From an uncultured Muribaculaceae bacterium (lineage in GTDB: Bacteria; Bacteroidota; Bacteroidia; Bacteroidales; Muribaculaceae), in the NCBI GenBank assembly GCA_910578805.1, contig CAJTRS010000005.1:1-64000 (forward strand): a stretch of 64,000 nucleotides of DNA. The letters run 5' to 3'. A program made the position numbers and the translations under genes. Every line of letters starts with the position of its first letter. Position 1 is the first letter of the stretch. This document shows, in pieces, positions 24,720 to 33,964 of the stretch. The notes beneath the pieces are model-generated. The model was given only the letters and a program-made list of their open reading frames with translations, did not search any database and was not told the origin of the DNA.

Positions 24720-26180
24720 TCATTTTAATTCAGCCAAAGCAGCCATAACCACCTCCCGGTCATCGAAATGGTGCTTGACCCCTTTTATTTCCTGATAATC
24801 CTCATGTCCTTTGCCGGCCACAAGCACCACATCGCCCGGACGGGCAAGCCTGACGGCCGTACGTATGGCCTCGCGGCGGTCACAGATACTGAGTGTGCGG
24901 GCACGCATATCATCGTCGAGCCCTGCCTCCATGTCATGGAGTATATCCAAGGGCTCTTCGTCGCGCGGATTATCGGAGGTCAGTATTAACTTGCCGCTTC
25001 TGAGAGCAGCCTCCCTGGCCATGATAGGACGCTTACCTTTGTCGCGGTTGCCGCCGGCGCCTACCACGGTTATTATACGGTCGGAGCTTCCGGTCACTTC
25101 GCGGATAGCCGCAAGCACATTCACCACAGCATCGGGAGTGTGAGCGTAATCCACTATGGCCATTATGCCGTTGGCGCCACGGAATGTCTGGAAACGTCCG
25201 GCCACCGGAACAAGCCGGCTCATATCCACCAGTATCCGTTCCGGTTCCCAACCCAGAAGAGTAGCGGCACCATACACAGCCGTAAGATTATAGGCATTGA
25301 AGCGCCCTGTAAAGAGCACCTCCACCTCTTGCGAGTTGAACGACATGAGTGTGCCGTCAAGGCGGCTTTCGATCACGCGCCCCATAAAGTCGGCATGACT
25401 CCGGAGCGAATATGTATATTTTGCGGCTTTGGTGTTTTGAAGCATCACTGCGCCATTGCGGTCATCGGCATTGGTCAGGGCGAACGCATCGGCCGGCAGC
25501 GAATCGAAGAATGATTGCTTGGCCTGAAGATAAGCCTCCACTGTCTTATGGTAGTCCATGTGGTCGCGCGTCAGATTAGAGAACACACCGCCGGCAAACG
25601 TCAGCCCGGCAATACGGTGCTGATGCGCGGCATGGGAACTGACCTCCATAGCGGCATAGCTACAGCCGGCCACCACCATACGGTGCAGCAGTTCATTGAG
25701 CGTAAGAGGGTCGGGAGTGGTCTGGGTCGTCGGCACAGCCTCATCGTCGATATAGTTGCACACTGTCGATAACAGACCGGCCTTATAACCCATGAGCCGC
25801 GCCATTTCATATATCAGCGTGGCGGTAGTGGTCTTGCCGTTGGTGCCTGTAACACCCACGAGCTTTAGCTTGCGCGACGGATTGCCCCACCATTGCGATG
25901 CGAGCTGTCCGAGTGCCACGGCTGAGTTCTCAACCGTGATATACGTGACGGTGGAGTCCAGTATCTCGGGAAGTTCCTCGCACACTATGGCCGAAGCTCC
26001 GGCAAGTGTAACGAGCGGTATGAACTTATGACCGTCAACATTGTAACCTCTTACAGCCACAAACAGCGATCCGCGATTTATTTTCCGCGAGTCGCATTCC
26101 AGGGTAGCGATCTCTTTATGCTCGCTGCCTATTATTCCTGTAACCTTGATGGCCGAAAGAAGATCTGATAGAAGTTTCAT
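24720..26180 (-). CDS. murE: UDP-MurNAc-tripeptide synthetase (meso-DAP adding)
   Basis: The 486-residue Mur ligase adds the third stem-peptide residue. P-loop GVTGTNGKTTTATLIYEMA, MEVSSHAAHQHRIAG and the C-terminal DNPRDEEP motif are all seen. DNPR is the known determinant for meso-diaminopimelate over lysine, so the cell wall is predicted to be of the meso-DAP type, normal for Bacteroidetes. It lies between ftsI (44 bases) and murD (13 bases). Confidence 0.97.
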   Translation of the reverse strand: MKLLSDLLSAIKVTGIIGSEHKEIATLECDSRKINRGSLFVAVRGYNVDGHKFIPLVTLAGASAIVCEELPEILDSTVTYITVENSAVALGQLASQWWGNPSRKLKLVGVTGTNGKTTTATLIYEMARLMGYKAGLLSTVCNYIDDEAVPTTQTTPDPLTLNELLHRMVVAGCSYAAMEVSSHAAHQHRIAGLTFAGGVFSNLTRDHMDYHKTVEAYLQAKQSFFDSLPADAFALTNADDRNGAVMLQNTKAAKYTYSLRSHADFMGRVIESRLDGTLMSFNSQEVEVLFTGRFNAYNLTAVYGAATLLGWEPERILVDMSRLVPVAGRFQTFRGANGIMAIVDYAHTPDAVVNVLAAIREVTGSSDRIITVVGAGGNRDKGKRPIMAREAALRSGKLILTSDNPRDEEPLDILHDMEAGLDDDMRARTLSICDRREAIRTAVRLARPGDVVLVAGKGHEDYQEIKGVKHHFDDREVVMAALAELK

Positions 26181-26224
26181 TATGATGCAGAATTATTTGA
26201 TTTAACATTAAGAGTAGCAGAGAT

Positions 26225-28312
26225 TCAATCGGTTAGGATAAGATTCACATTGCTACCGTGACGGGCTGCCGTACCGGGTGCCGGCGACTGCGAGGCCACA
26301 TGGCCCGACCCGCTGGCCGAAACACAATAACCCGACTTCTCTATACGGGCCACTGCCTCCCTCAGGGACAGACCGGCCACATCGGGCACTCCGGAGCCGG
26401 ACAATGGCGCAGGTGTCTTGATCACACGTTTCTTGCCCGACAAGCCCATGCGTTCGTGCACAATGGCACCACCGCCATCGGTGTCCGAAGCATAATAGGT
26501 AGGAGCTACATGAACACCCCTGCCACCGGTACCCTCCTTATAGTCCGGGTGATTTCCGAGATAACCGCGGGCATACAGACCTTCAGCCACCTCTTTTACC
26601 ACCCGGCCGCTGTTGGAACCGGCCGAAAAATGGTTCTGTGTGGGATAGGCTATCAGTACCATACATGTGTAACGGGGCTCCTCTATAGGAAACATTCCGC
26701 AGAAAGCGTAACGGTATTGTGGCACATACTTGCCGTCAATGATACGGCGGGCGGTTCCGGTCTTCCCCCCGATACGCACCTTGTCACTGCGAAGACTCTT
26801 GGCCGTACCTTTGTCGCCCCAGACCACCTCTTTGAGCATGTCGCGCAATATGGCGGCATTTGATTCGGAACAAATGCGCGGGCGTATGTATGTGACATCA
26901 AGAGTGGAATCCACGCCGTCACCCTCAATCCGCTTTACCAGACGCGGCCGCACGTAAGCTCCTCCATTGGCGATGGCATTGTATAACGATGCGGTGTAAA
27001 GGGGTGATATCTCGGTAGTGTATCCGTAGGACTGACTCGCAAGTGAACGCTTGCCCTGCGAATTATCGGGCAGACTGTCGAAACGAGGCTTGCGCTCGCC
27101 GGCTATGCCCACATTCATAGGCTCGAGAAAACCAAGTGACTTGACTCTCGAATAAAACGTGCCGGGATTGTCCTCAAACCTGCGGAGTATTATCTTGGCC
27201 ATGGCTATGTTAGATGAATACTCCAGAACCCTCCTTACCGGCACAGCGGCCTCTTTTATATGATCCTGTATCTTGCCCCCGCGATACTTCCAATATCCGT
27301 TATCTATCGGTATGGCCTCATTAAGATTTCGCACTATCCCGTCCTCAAGAGCTATGAGCATCGACAATGTCTTTACCACCGAGCCGGGTTCGAAACCCAT
27401 CACGGCTCGGTTCATGCTCTCGATATAACCTCCACCCGGGCGGGTACTGATCTCCAGGTTGGATATAGCCTTTATATCACCGGTATTTACCTCCATGAGC
27501 ACTGCGGAGCCCCACTCCGCCGCACAAGCATTGAGTTCGCGCTCGAGAGTGCTCTCCAAAAGATCCTGCATGCCCACATCAATGGTGGTGTGTACATTAT
27601 AGCCGTTGCGGGCGGGAACATCGGTCCAGTTGGCCACACTCTTGGTCAGAATCATAGGCTTGGTAATTCCGGGCTTGCCCACGAGCAGCGAATCCAAAGC
27701 CAGCTCCAGGCCGTAATAGCCGTGGAGTATGCGGCTGTTGCATGATGTGAGAGTACCAATGCTGCGTTTGGCCATATCGCCGTAAGGACGCGCGCGCTCA
27801 AGCACTTTGTCGGAATAGAGTCCGGTGTATTTTTTCTTCTCGCAGAAAAACGGAAAACTCTTTATCAACTCCACTTCGTCTTGAGTGACCTTGTTGATTA
27901 CCGGAAAATAAGTAATGCGTTTGTCTTCAGGCAGATTAAGTTGCGACCCCAGACGTTCGCGCCACTGCGCCGCGCTGCGCCGCGGGAAATATTTGGCCAT
28001 ACTGTCCGACAATGCGGGCAAAGATTTCCTGAAAAGTTCCTCCTTGAAAAGTGGAACCGTAAAGTCCATTCGCACCACATAACTGTAAACATTGGTGGCC
28101 AACACGCTTCCGTCACAGGCAAGTATATCGCCGCGCACAGGCACTATCGTATCGATATTGCTGTAAGCCTTCATGGCCTTCTCATTCCAGTGATGAGCCG
28201 ATATCACGGTATTGTCAAGCAACTTATAGACAATACGCATCGACAGGAGCAATATGGCAAACACAATTACTCCGTAACGGAAAAATATATTTCTGCGGTT
28301 TTCCTGTTTCAT
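26225..28312 (-). CDS. ftsI: septal penicillin-binding protein (transpeptidase) with PASTA domain
   Basis: The 695-residue class B PBP has one N-terminal membrane helix (about 11-28), a dimerisation/pedestal region, and a transpeptidase domain with the three active-site motifs: SxxK in FEPGSVVKTLSM, SxN in LEYSSNIAMAK and KTG in GGKTGTARRI. A C-terminal PASTA domain (PDVAGLSLREAVARIEKSGY, about 630-695) is joined by a Gly/Ser-rich linker. It cross-links septal peptidoglycan with FtsW. Its ATG overlaps the FtsL stop by four bases. Cluster position makes the FtsI role very likely. Confidence 0.96.
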   Translation of the reverse strand: MKQENRRNIFFRYGVIVFAILLLSMRIVYKLLDNTVISAHHWNEKAMKAYSNIDTIVPVRGDILACDGSVLATNVYSYVVRMDFTVPLFKEELFRKSLPALSDSMAKYFPRRSAAQWRERLGSQLNLPEDKRITYFPVINKVTQDEVELIKSFPFFCEKKKYTGLYSDKVLERARPYGDMAKRSIGTLTSCNSRILHGYYGLELALDSLLVGKPGITKPMILTKSVANWTDVPARNGYNVHTTIDVGMQDLLESTLERELNACAAEWGSAVLMEVNTGDIKAISNLEISTRPGGGYIESMNRAVMGFEPGSVVKTLSMLIALEDGIVRNLNEAIPIDNGYWKYRGGKIQDHIKEAAVPVRRVLEYSSNIAMAKIILRRFEDNPGTFYSRVKSLGFLEPMNVGIAGERKPRFDSLPDNSQGKRSLASQSYGYTTEISPLYTASLYNAIANGGAYVRPRLVKRIEGDGVDSTLDVTYIRPRICSESNAAILRDMLKEVVWGDKGTAKSLRSDKVRIGGKTGTARRIIDGKYVPQYRYAFCGMFPIEEPRYTCMVLIAYPTQNHFSAGSNSGRVVKEVAEGLYARGYLGNHPDYKEGTGGRGVHVAPTYYASDTDGGGAIVHERMGLSGKKRVIKTPAPLSGSGVPDVAGLSLREAVARIEKSGYCVSASGSGHVASQSPAPGTAARHGSNVNLILTD

Positions 28313-28668
28313 TGTTCTATCACAAGTTTATAAGGAGGTCTTTCCTGCAATTCAAGATGCAGACGCATGGAGTCGATCTGCTGCTTTACGGCCGACTCCC
28401 TGATCTTGCCCATATACTCACTACGCACCCTCACGAATTCCTTATGGGTCTCATCGACTTTGCGTTCAAGCCTCTGCGACTCCTCCATTTTGGTCATGCA
28501 GGTATATTTGCCGGAAATAAACGTAAGAAAGCAGAACAGCACCACAAGCATAGCCACCCAGTTACGTGCGAAAAAGTCACTCGTAACAACCTGTCCATAA
28601 AGAAGTTTACGGATTATCGACGTCGATTTCTCTTCATGGCTTCCGCCTCCTGCTTTTTTCCGTGCCAT
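28309..28668 (-). CDS. ftsL: FtsL-like divisome protein
   Basis: The 119-residue bitopic protein has a basic cytoplasmic N-terminus (ARKKAGGGSHEEKS), one membrane helix (about 38-56) and a periplasmic helix rich in Glu/Arg/Lys (about 62-108) suited to a coiled coil. Sequence is too divergent for a firm homology call, but size, topology and location between rsmH and ftsI, with a 4-base overlap to ftsI, match FtsL of Bacteroidetes. FtsL bridges FtsQ/FtsB and the FtsWI synthase. Confidence 0.8.
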   Translation of the reverse strand: MARKKAGGGSHEEKSTSIIRKLLYGQVVTSDFFARNWVAMLVVLFCFLTFISGKYTCMTKMEESQRLERKVDETHKEFVRVRSEYMGKIRESAVKQQIDSMRLHLELQERPPYKLVIEQ

Positions 28669-28674
28669 AGACTA

Positions 28675-29586
28675 TCACAGTTTTTCCGCTACGCGGAGTT
28701 TTGCACTTCGAGCTCGTGGATTCCTTTCCACCTCGTCATCATCGGGCACAACGGGCTTGGAGCCGATCATCTTCCACGGCGACCGCACCACTCCGAAAAA
28801 GTCTTTTTCCACCTCTCCCGAAATATTTCCGCTACGCATGAAATTCTTTACTATGCGGTCCTCAAGCGAATGATAGGTGATCACAGCCAGACGACCGCCG
28901 GGACGGAGCACCCTCAAAGCCTGCTCGAGAAACTGCTCAAGTGCACGCATCTCCCCGTTAACCTCTATACGCAATGCCTGAAACACCATTGCCATCTCCT
29001 TTTTTTCACGTTTGGGAGAAATAAACTTCGAAGCCAGTTCCGTGAGTCTGTTCACGGTATCTACCGGACGACCGGCCTCTCGCTCCCGGACTATGGCCGC
29101 AGCCAATCTGCGACCCTGCTTAAGCTCGCCATACAGCATAAACACCGATGCAAGGCTCTCTTCACTGTAATTTGCCAACACCCATGCCGCGCTATGCTCG
29201 GCACGGCGGTTCATGCGCATATCCAGAACCGAATCGAACCTAAAAGAGAATCCTCGTCCGCTATCATCAAAATGATGAAACGACACACCGAGATCGGCCA
29301 ACACACCATCGACCTCTTCCACGCCGTAGTAGCGCATGAAATTATACAAAAACCGGAAATTACCGTAAACCATGGTAAATCTCGGGTCGGTCATGGCGCG
29401 CGCAACCGCCTCGTCGTCCTGGTCAAACGAATACAGATGCCCTCGGCCGTCAAGCCTATCGACTATGGCCGCCGAATGGCCGCCTCCGCCGTAAGTAGCA
29501 TCGATATACACCCCATCGGGACGTATGCGTAACGCCTCCATCGACTGTGGAAGCAACGCTGGTATGTGGTATTCCTGTCCGGCCAT
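28675..29586 (-). CDS. rsmH: 16S rRNA (cytosine1402-N4)-methyltransferase
   Basis: The 303-residue SAM-dependent enzyme methylates C1402 in the decoding centre of 16S rRNA. YHIPALLPQSMEAL, then YIDATYGGGGHSAAIVDRL (SAM site), LADLGVSFHHFDDSGRGFSF and VITYHSLEDRIVKNFM are classic RsmH/MraW motifs. It is the first gene of the division and cell wall cluster here; no mraZ is found in the 260 bases upstream. Confidence 0.97.
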   Translation of the reverse strand: MAGQEYHIPALLPQSMEALRIRPDGVYIDATYGGGGHSAAIVDRLDGRGHLYSFDQDDEAVARAMTDPRFTMVYGNFRFLYNFMRYYGVEEVDGVLADLGVSFHHFDDSGRGFSFRFDSVLDMRMNRRAEHSAAWVLANYSEESLASVFMLYGELKQGRRLAAAIVREREAGRPVDTVNRLTELASKFISPKREKKEMAMVFQALRIEVNGEMRALEQFLEQALRVLRPGGRLAVITYHSLEDRIVKNFMRSGNISGEVEKDFFGVVRSPWKMIGSKPVVPDDDEVERNPRARSAKLRVAEKL

Positions 29587-29619
29587 ATAGGATACAATAA
29601 AGGGAAAATAATAACGATG

Positions 29620-29652
29620 TAAAGTTACTATTTTTTACGGTAGGTTTACAAA
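29620..29652 (-). promoter_or_regulatory. promoter of the division and cell wall cluster
   Basis: TTTG (29649-29652) is 21 bases upstream of TAACTTTA (29620-29627), one mismatch from TAnnTTTG. A second -7 match, TAACTTTG at 29685-29692, lies further upstream without a well-placed -33. Either could drive rsmH onward; no other clear promoter was seen in the 13-kb cluster. Confidence 0.5.
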
Positions 29653-29772
29653 TCAAAACAAGCGATTTTACACAATTATCCCCACAAAGTTATTTACAAC
29701 CGCCCAAGACTCTATAATCCACCATGATACCACGCACCAAAATCATGCAAAAACACATTTGCGATTGTAAAC

Positions 29773-29804
29773 GGCGGGAAGAACGCATAAACGTTCTCCC
29801 CGCC
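29773..29804. terminator. stem-loop between FKBP gene and dcw cluster promoter
   Basis: GGCGGGAAGAACG (29773-29785) pairs with CGTTCTCCCCGCC (29792-29804) with one mismatch. It lies 45 bases beyond the stop of the FKBP gene ending at 29850. The following T-run is weak, so termination is inferred from stem strength and place. Confidence 0.6.
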
Positions 29805-29849
29805 TAAATAACTCTATTCAAACCCGCAAGCTATCCGCTTGCACAAGCA

Positions 29850-30761
29850 TCATTTCTTGTCGGGCAGAATATCCACAAGCTCCATGTCAAACACGAGCGT
29901 ACGGTTAGGGCCTATCGAAGGAGGCGCCTGCAGCCCATAAGCCTGGTCACCCGGAATTATGGCATGAATCTTGCCACCCTTGCCTATGAGCATCATGGCA
30001 TCACGGAATCCGGGGATAACTTCTTCAAGAGAAAATTCCACAGGCTGCCCTTCGGAGGAATCAAACACCTCGCCATCTGTAAACGATCCCGAGTAAATGA
30101 CTTTGACCACAGACTGCGCCTTGGGAGCCGAACCGCTTCCGGCAGCCACAATCTTATACGCCACTCCTGTGTCGGTAAGTTTGTATGATTCATCGGACAG
30201 ACGCTGTCGGGCCATATAATCCTTGCCGGCTTTCAGATTATCCTCGGCCACACGCTGCATATCGCTCTGCGCCTTGGCCTGCTGCTCCTGCTGATAAGCT
30301 ATTATCTTCTGGTTCACTTCTTTCATAAGACCAAACAGCACATCGTCGGCAGCCTCCAATTCGGCCATGCGGGTGGAATCCATATCCAGACCGGCCGAAA
30401 AACCAGAAAGCATCTTGTCGTAATCCACAGCCACACCGACATTTTTTATAATCTGGTTCTGTGTCCACAGGCTCACACCGTGATTTATGCCGTACATCTG
30501 CGCCACATGGGCGGCATCGACCTGCAAGGCCGCACGAAATCCCTCCATGAAGGCTTTTTTGTCAATTTTAGAAGTAAAATCCTCCGGCATCTGAGCAAGA
30601 GACATGCCCACATAATTACCGTGCACATTGCCCATATAGTATGACAGCGAATCAGTGTAGCCGTCCAATGTCACTACTTCTTCCGCAGCACTGCCGCTTC
30701 CCTCGGTGGAACATGCAGTGAGCGCGGCCACCGCCGATATCATATAAAATATCTTTTTCAT
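29850..30761 (-). CDS. FKBP-type peptidyl-prolyl isomerase lipoprotein
   Basis: The 303-residue protein has a lipobox (TACS, Cys near residue 17), an FKBP_N helical dimerisation domain (about 30-190) and a C-terminal FKBP domain (about 205-303) with VKVIYSGSFTDGEVFDSS, VIPGFRDAMMLIGKGGK and IPGDQAYGLQAPPSIGPN. It resembles Mip/FkpA-type periplasmic chaperone isomerases. An ATG two codons upstream (30767) is possible, but MKK at 30761 gives a standard lipoprotein signal. It follows the N-domain-only paralogue by 25 bases and is the end of the array. Confidence 0.93.
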   Translation of the reverse strand: MKKIFYMISAVAALTACSTEGSGSAAEEVVTLDGYTDSLSYYMGNVHGNYVGMSLAQMPEDFTSKIDKKAFMEGFRAALQVDAAHVAQMYGINHGVSLWTQNQIIKNVGVAVDYDKMLSGFSAGLDMDSTRMAELEAADDVLFGLMKEVNQKIIAYQQEQQAKAQSDMQRVAEDNLKAGKDYMARQRLSDESYKLTDTGVAYKIVAAGSGSAPKAQSVVKVIYSGSFTDGEVFDSSEGQPVEFSLEEVIPGFRDAMMLIGKGGKIHAIIPGDQAYGLQAPPSIGPNRTLVFDMELVDILPDKK

Positions 30762-30786
30762 AATCATATAAGGTATTAACCGGTAA

Positions 30787-31335
30787 TTATTCCTGTTCTT
30801 TCGAAGCCTGCGACTGCTTCTTCACTTCAACCATCTTGTTTCTCGCTATGGTCACAAGAGAATCAAGAATAGCCTCATCGGCTTCCGCCTGCTCATTCTC
30901 CGCGTCCGTTGCCATCAGCCTGCGCTCCATGGCATCAAGAAGCATCTGACGGTTCACCGACACTCCGTTGGCCTCAAACTCCAGTATGACCTGAAGCAGA
31001 CGCAACCCCTCGTTTATACCGTCGGTGTAACCCACCTTGGAAGTATCACATTTGAGCACTGCGGTCACCCCGGCAAGATAGTCGGAGAAACGGAAATCGT
31101 CCTTTATGGCTTCGGGAATGGCGGAAGTGTTCAGCGCCACGGCGGCGCCTTCGTTAAAGCCCATGTAATAGCTCAGCGAATCGGTCGCGCTTTTCAGATC
31201 GGCCGGAGTGAGCTTTGTTATATTTGCAGCCTCATGAGCGGCTGTATCCATATCCATCTGGCTGTGCGATCCGCCGCAGGAATAAAGCATTCCGGCTGCG
31301 GCCACGGCCATGATGAGACAAACATTTTTTTTCAT
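30787..31335 (-). CDS. lipoprotein with FKBP N-terminal domain only
   Basis: The 182-residue product has a lipobox (LYSC, Cys20) and a helical domain clearly related to the FKBP_N domains next to it: SATDSLSYYMGFNEGAAVAL and GVTAVLKCDTSKVGYTDGINEGL align with segments of the paralogues. The catalytic FKBP domain is absent: the protein stops after KSQASKEQE-like charged helix, with a normal stop codon and no FKBP-coding remnant in the 25 bases before the next gene. It may act as a dimerisation partner of the neighbouring isomerases or as a chaperone without isomerase activity. Confidence 0.8.
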   Translation of the reverse strand: MKKNVCLIMAVAAAGMLYSCGGSHSQMDMDTAAHEAANITKLTPADLKSATDSLSYYMGFNEGAAVALNTSAIPEAIKDDFRFSDYLAGVTAVLKCDTSKVGYTDGINEGLRLLQVILEFEANGVSVNRQMLLDAMERRLMATDAENEQAEADEAILDSLVTIARNKMVEVKKQSQASKEQE

Positions 31336-31391
31336 TTTATTTCCTTTTGTTCTTTTTTACAAACAGAGTTATGTCAACATCACCGCATCGA

Positions 31392-32084
31392 TCAATGCCT
31401 GAACATTTTCACCAAACACTCCATGCCCTCTGTGGCCTTGGCTTTTATCACCGTAATACGGTCGGGCACGGGAGCCGGATTGGGATCGATATAATACACC
31501 GGCACACCGCGACGGGCATAATTTATCAGCCCGGCAGCAGGATACACCACCATCGATGTCCCTATGACCACCACCACATCGGCTTCCTCCACTATAGCCG
31601 CGGCACGCTCTATCTCAGGCACCGGCTCCTGGAAAAACACTATGTGGGGACGCACAGGATCACCGTAGCGGTCACGTGATTCGGGTGACGTGTCGAGATT
31701 ATCGGCATCAAGGTCATACACTCGCCCGGGGTGCCTCATGGAGCGCACTTTCATAAGCTCGCCATGCAGATGCACCACATCGGAGCTTCCTGCCCGCTCG
31801 TGCAGATTGTCCACGTTCTGGGTTATCACAGTCACACGGTACCACCTCTCAAGTTCAGCGATACTACGGTGCGCTGAATTAGGCTCCACTTCAAGCAACT
31901 CCCTGCGGCGCATGTTATAGAAGCGATGCACCAATGCCGGATTTCTGGCAAATCCGTCGGCACTCGCCACGTCCATTACGGGATAATTGTCCCACAGGCC
32001 ACCGCTGTCGCGAAATGTGGAAATACCGCTTTCGGCACTGACACCGGCTCCGGTAAGCACCACCAATCTCGGTTTTTCGGTCAT
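31392..32084 (-). CDS. cobB: NAD-dependent protein deacylase (sirtuin, CobB-like)
   Basis: The 230-residue sirtuin shows LTGAGVSAESGISTFRDSGG (NAD site), TQNVDNLHERAGS (catalytic region), HLHGEL (catalytic His) and VIGTSMVVYPAAGL. The FYNMRRREL segment keeps the Tyr and Arg that in CobB and SIRT5 favour removal of acidic acyl groups such as succinyl. The four cysteines that usually bind zinc are missing: only one Cys is present, near the C-terminus. A zinc-free subgroup is known in Bacteroidetes, so this need not mean inactivity. It sits inside the FKBP array, downstream of a terminator. Confidence 0.92.
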   Translation of the reverse strand: MTEKPRLVVLTGAGVSAESGISTFRDSGGLWDNYPVMDVASADGFARNPALVHRFYNMRRRELLEVEPNSAHRSIAELERWYRVTVITQNVDNLHERAGSSDVVHLHGELMKVRSMRHPGRVYDLDADNLDTSPESRDRYGDPVRPHIVFFQEPVPEIERAAAIVEEADVVVVIGTSMVVYPAAGLINYARRGVPVYYIDPNPAPVPDRITVIKAKATEGMECLVKMFRH

Positions 32085-32104
32085 ATCGGTATGTGATTTA
32101 TATT

Positions 32105-32161
32105 AAAAAACAACATATTGGCACGATAACCCGATATTTCATAAGATCATCGCACCAATAT
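32105..32161 (-). terminator. intrinsic terminator after the FKBP gene at 32188
   Basis: On the minus strand ATATTGG (32155-32161) pairs with CCAATAT (32115-32121), with further CGAT/ATCG pairing inside, then GTTG and six T. It would separate the upstream three-gene FKBP operon from the sirtuin and the last two genes. Confidence 0.7.
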
Positions 32162-32187
32162 ATATTATCTATTTTAACGTATTTCCT

Positions 32188-33090
32188 TTATTTAGCGGGA
32201 ATCACCTCCACTACTTCCACATCAAACACAAGAGTAGAGTTGGGACCGATGGCAGGAGGCGCCTGCAGACCGTAGGCAAGATTGCCTGGAATATAAAGGG
32301 TGTATTTCGAACCCTTGTTCATCATTTTCAAGCCTTCCTTGAATCCGGGAACCACACCGTTGACGCTGAATTCGCGGGATTCGCCTTTTGACGAATCGAA
32401 TTCAGTACCGTCAATCAACTTACCGGTATAGATCACCTTCACGCGGTCCTTGTCAGTAGGCATCACACCCGTACCCTGCTTCTGCACCTTGTAAGTCAAT
32501 CCGCTTTCTGTGGTTTTAACATCTTTGTCGCTTGCCTTGACATTGTCAATGTATTCCTTGCCGGCAGCGGCATTCTTCTGACCGAGCTCTTCCTGAGCCT
32601 TCATCTCGGCCATTTGGCGTTCCTGCTGGGCTTTCATGAGTATCTCATTGACACGGTTGTTGATGTTTCCGGCAATCTTACGGATCGAATCGGCATCAGC
32701 AGATGAAATACTGTCACGCATGATCATATCCTTGATCTGGGCAAACATCATTTCGGTATTGGTGGGAATACCGGCCTGATTGAGCATGGAGATATTGCGC
32801 ATTACATTCATACCCATTTGCAAGCCGTCCATATAGCCCTGCTTGGTTGTATCGGATTCGAGCACGGCTTTCATACCGGCCAGAAATTCGTTCTTATCGA
32901 ACTTGGCCTTCATATCCTCAGGCATAGACGCGATGGTGGTGTTGCAGAACACACCCATATCCTGACCGGTGTAGTAAGCTATCGAATCAGGGAAATTCTT
33001 GGGAGCGGAACCGGCTCCCGAACCGGAGCAGCTGCACAGACTGCCCATGGCCATTGCAGCTACGCCGCAAGTTAAGATAATTTTTTTCAT
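32188..33090 (-). CDS. FKBP-type peptidyl-prolyl isomerase lipoprotein
   Basis: The 300-residue protein starts at the ATG at 33090, which gives a lipoprotein signal (LCSC, Cys near 19-21); the longer open frame upstream overlaps the preceding gene and lacks such a signal. The FKBP_N domain spans about 30-190, with a Gln/Glu/Met-rich helix, and the FKBP domain about 205-300 with VKVIYTGKLIDGTEFDSS, VVPGFKEGLKMMNKGSK and IPGNLAYGLQAPPAIGPN. It is close in sequence to the product at 29850. Probably a periplasmic folding catalyst. Confidence 0.93.
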   Translation of the reverse strand: MKKIILTCGVAAMAMGSLCSCSGSGAGSAPKNFPDSIAYYTGQDMGVFCNTTIASMPEDMKAKFDKNEFLAGMKAVLESDTTKQGYMDGLQMGMNVMRNISMLNQAGIPTNTEMMFAQIKDMIMRDSISSADADSIRKIAGNINNRVNEILMKAQQERQMAEMKAQEELGQKNAAAGKEYIDNVKASDKDVKTTESGLTYKVQKQGTGVMPTDKDRVKVIYTGKLIDGTEFDSSKGESREFSVNGVVPGFKEGLKMMNKGSKYTLYIPGNLAYGLQAPPAIGPNSTLVFDVEVVEVIPAK

Positions 33091-33112
33091 TTTTTTATTA
33101 AAGCGATAAATA

Positions 33113-33964
33113 TTATTGATTTTCATTATTTTCTGCAGGTACGGCAATGTCCTCCGCATGGCGCAAGTCCACAAGCTCCACCTCAAATATGGTAGCAGCA
33201 CCGGCAGGTATCACCCCCGGCACTCCGGCTGAACCGTAACCGATTTCCGACGGGATATAAAGGCGGTAGCGGCCGCCCTTTTTCATCATCTGAAGCCCTT
33301 CGGAGAATCCCGGTATCATGCCCGATACGGCACCCACCATAGGCTCGCCGGGTCTGGAAGCATTGAACACCTCTCCATTTATAAAACTGCCTGTATAGTT
33401 CACCTTGATCAGGTCGTCGGGACCGGGCTTTTCACCCTCTCCCTCTGTGATTATCTCAAAAAGCAATCCGGAAGGAGTCTTAACCACACCCTCTCGCTTC
33501 GAAACCTCTTCGAGATAAGCGGCCGAGCCCTCCACTATATGAGCCTCATTCATAGCATCGGCTACCAGACGGTTCATATAGGCATCGGCAGTAGCTGTGG
33601 TAAATCCGGTATTTTTACCATCGGTGGCTCGCTGAAGTTTGTAGGCAAATTTCTCCAAGTCAACCTTGAAACGACCCATCTGCTCTATCTGACGGATACG
33701 TGCGGCTATAGTCACTCCTTCGGAAAGACCTTGAAAGTAGGCATCATTATCCCCGGCCATCTTAATTGCCTCCTGCACGCCACGCATGTATTCGGCACTC
33801 ACGGCATCACCGTCCTTCACGGCTTTCCGGTTCATATACTCACCCCACACTGTAGCGAGCGCGCTCGCCACAGAATCAGTCTCCTGACGCGAGAGTGTAC
33901 GGCCATAGGCCATGCCGCCCATCATAACGGCCGCAACAACAAACAATACGGACCGACGCATCAT
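33113..33964 (-). CDS. FKBP-type peptidyl-prolyl isomerase, periplasmic
   Basis: The 283-residue protein has a cleavable signal peptide (to about residue 21, no lipobox Cys), an FKBP_N-like helical domain and a C-terminal FKBP domain with IKVNYTGSFINGEVFNAS, MIPGFSEGLQMMKKGGR and IPSEIGYGSAGVPGVIPAG. The active-site loop differs from its neighbours (SAGVPGVIPAGA instead of QAPPSIGPN), suggesting a different partner range. Its ATG overlaps the TGA of the preceding FKBP gene by four bases. Confidence 0.92.
   Translation of the reverse strand: MMRRSVLFVVAAVMMGGMAYGRTLSRQETDSVASALATVWGEYMNRKAVKDGDAVSAEYMRGVQEAIKMAGDNDAYFQGLSEGVTIAARIRQIEQMGRFKVDLEKFAYKLQRATDGKNTGFTTATADAYMNRLVADAMNEAHIVEGSAAYLEEVSKREGVVKTPSGLLFEIITEGEGEKPGPDDLIKVNYTGSFINGEVFNASRPGEPMVGAVSGMIPGFSEGLQMMKKGGRYRLYIPSEIGYGSAGVPGVIPAGAATIFEVELVDLRHAEDIAVPAENNENQ

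Noticed and set aside
28312..29532. Long plus-strand open frame (406 codons) opposite rsmH and ftsL
   Set aside because: It is antisense to two clear genes, has no recognisable domain, and is rich in His/Arg as expected from the complement of real coding sequence.
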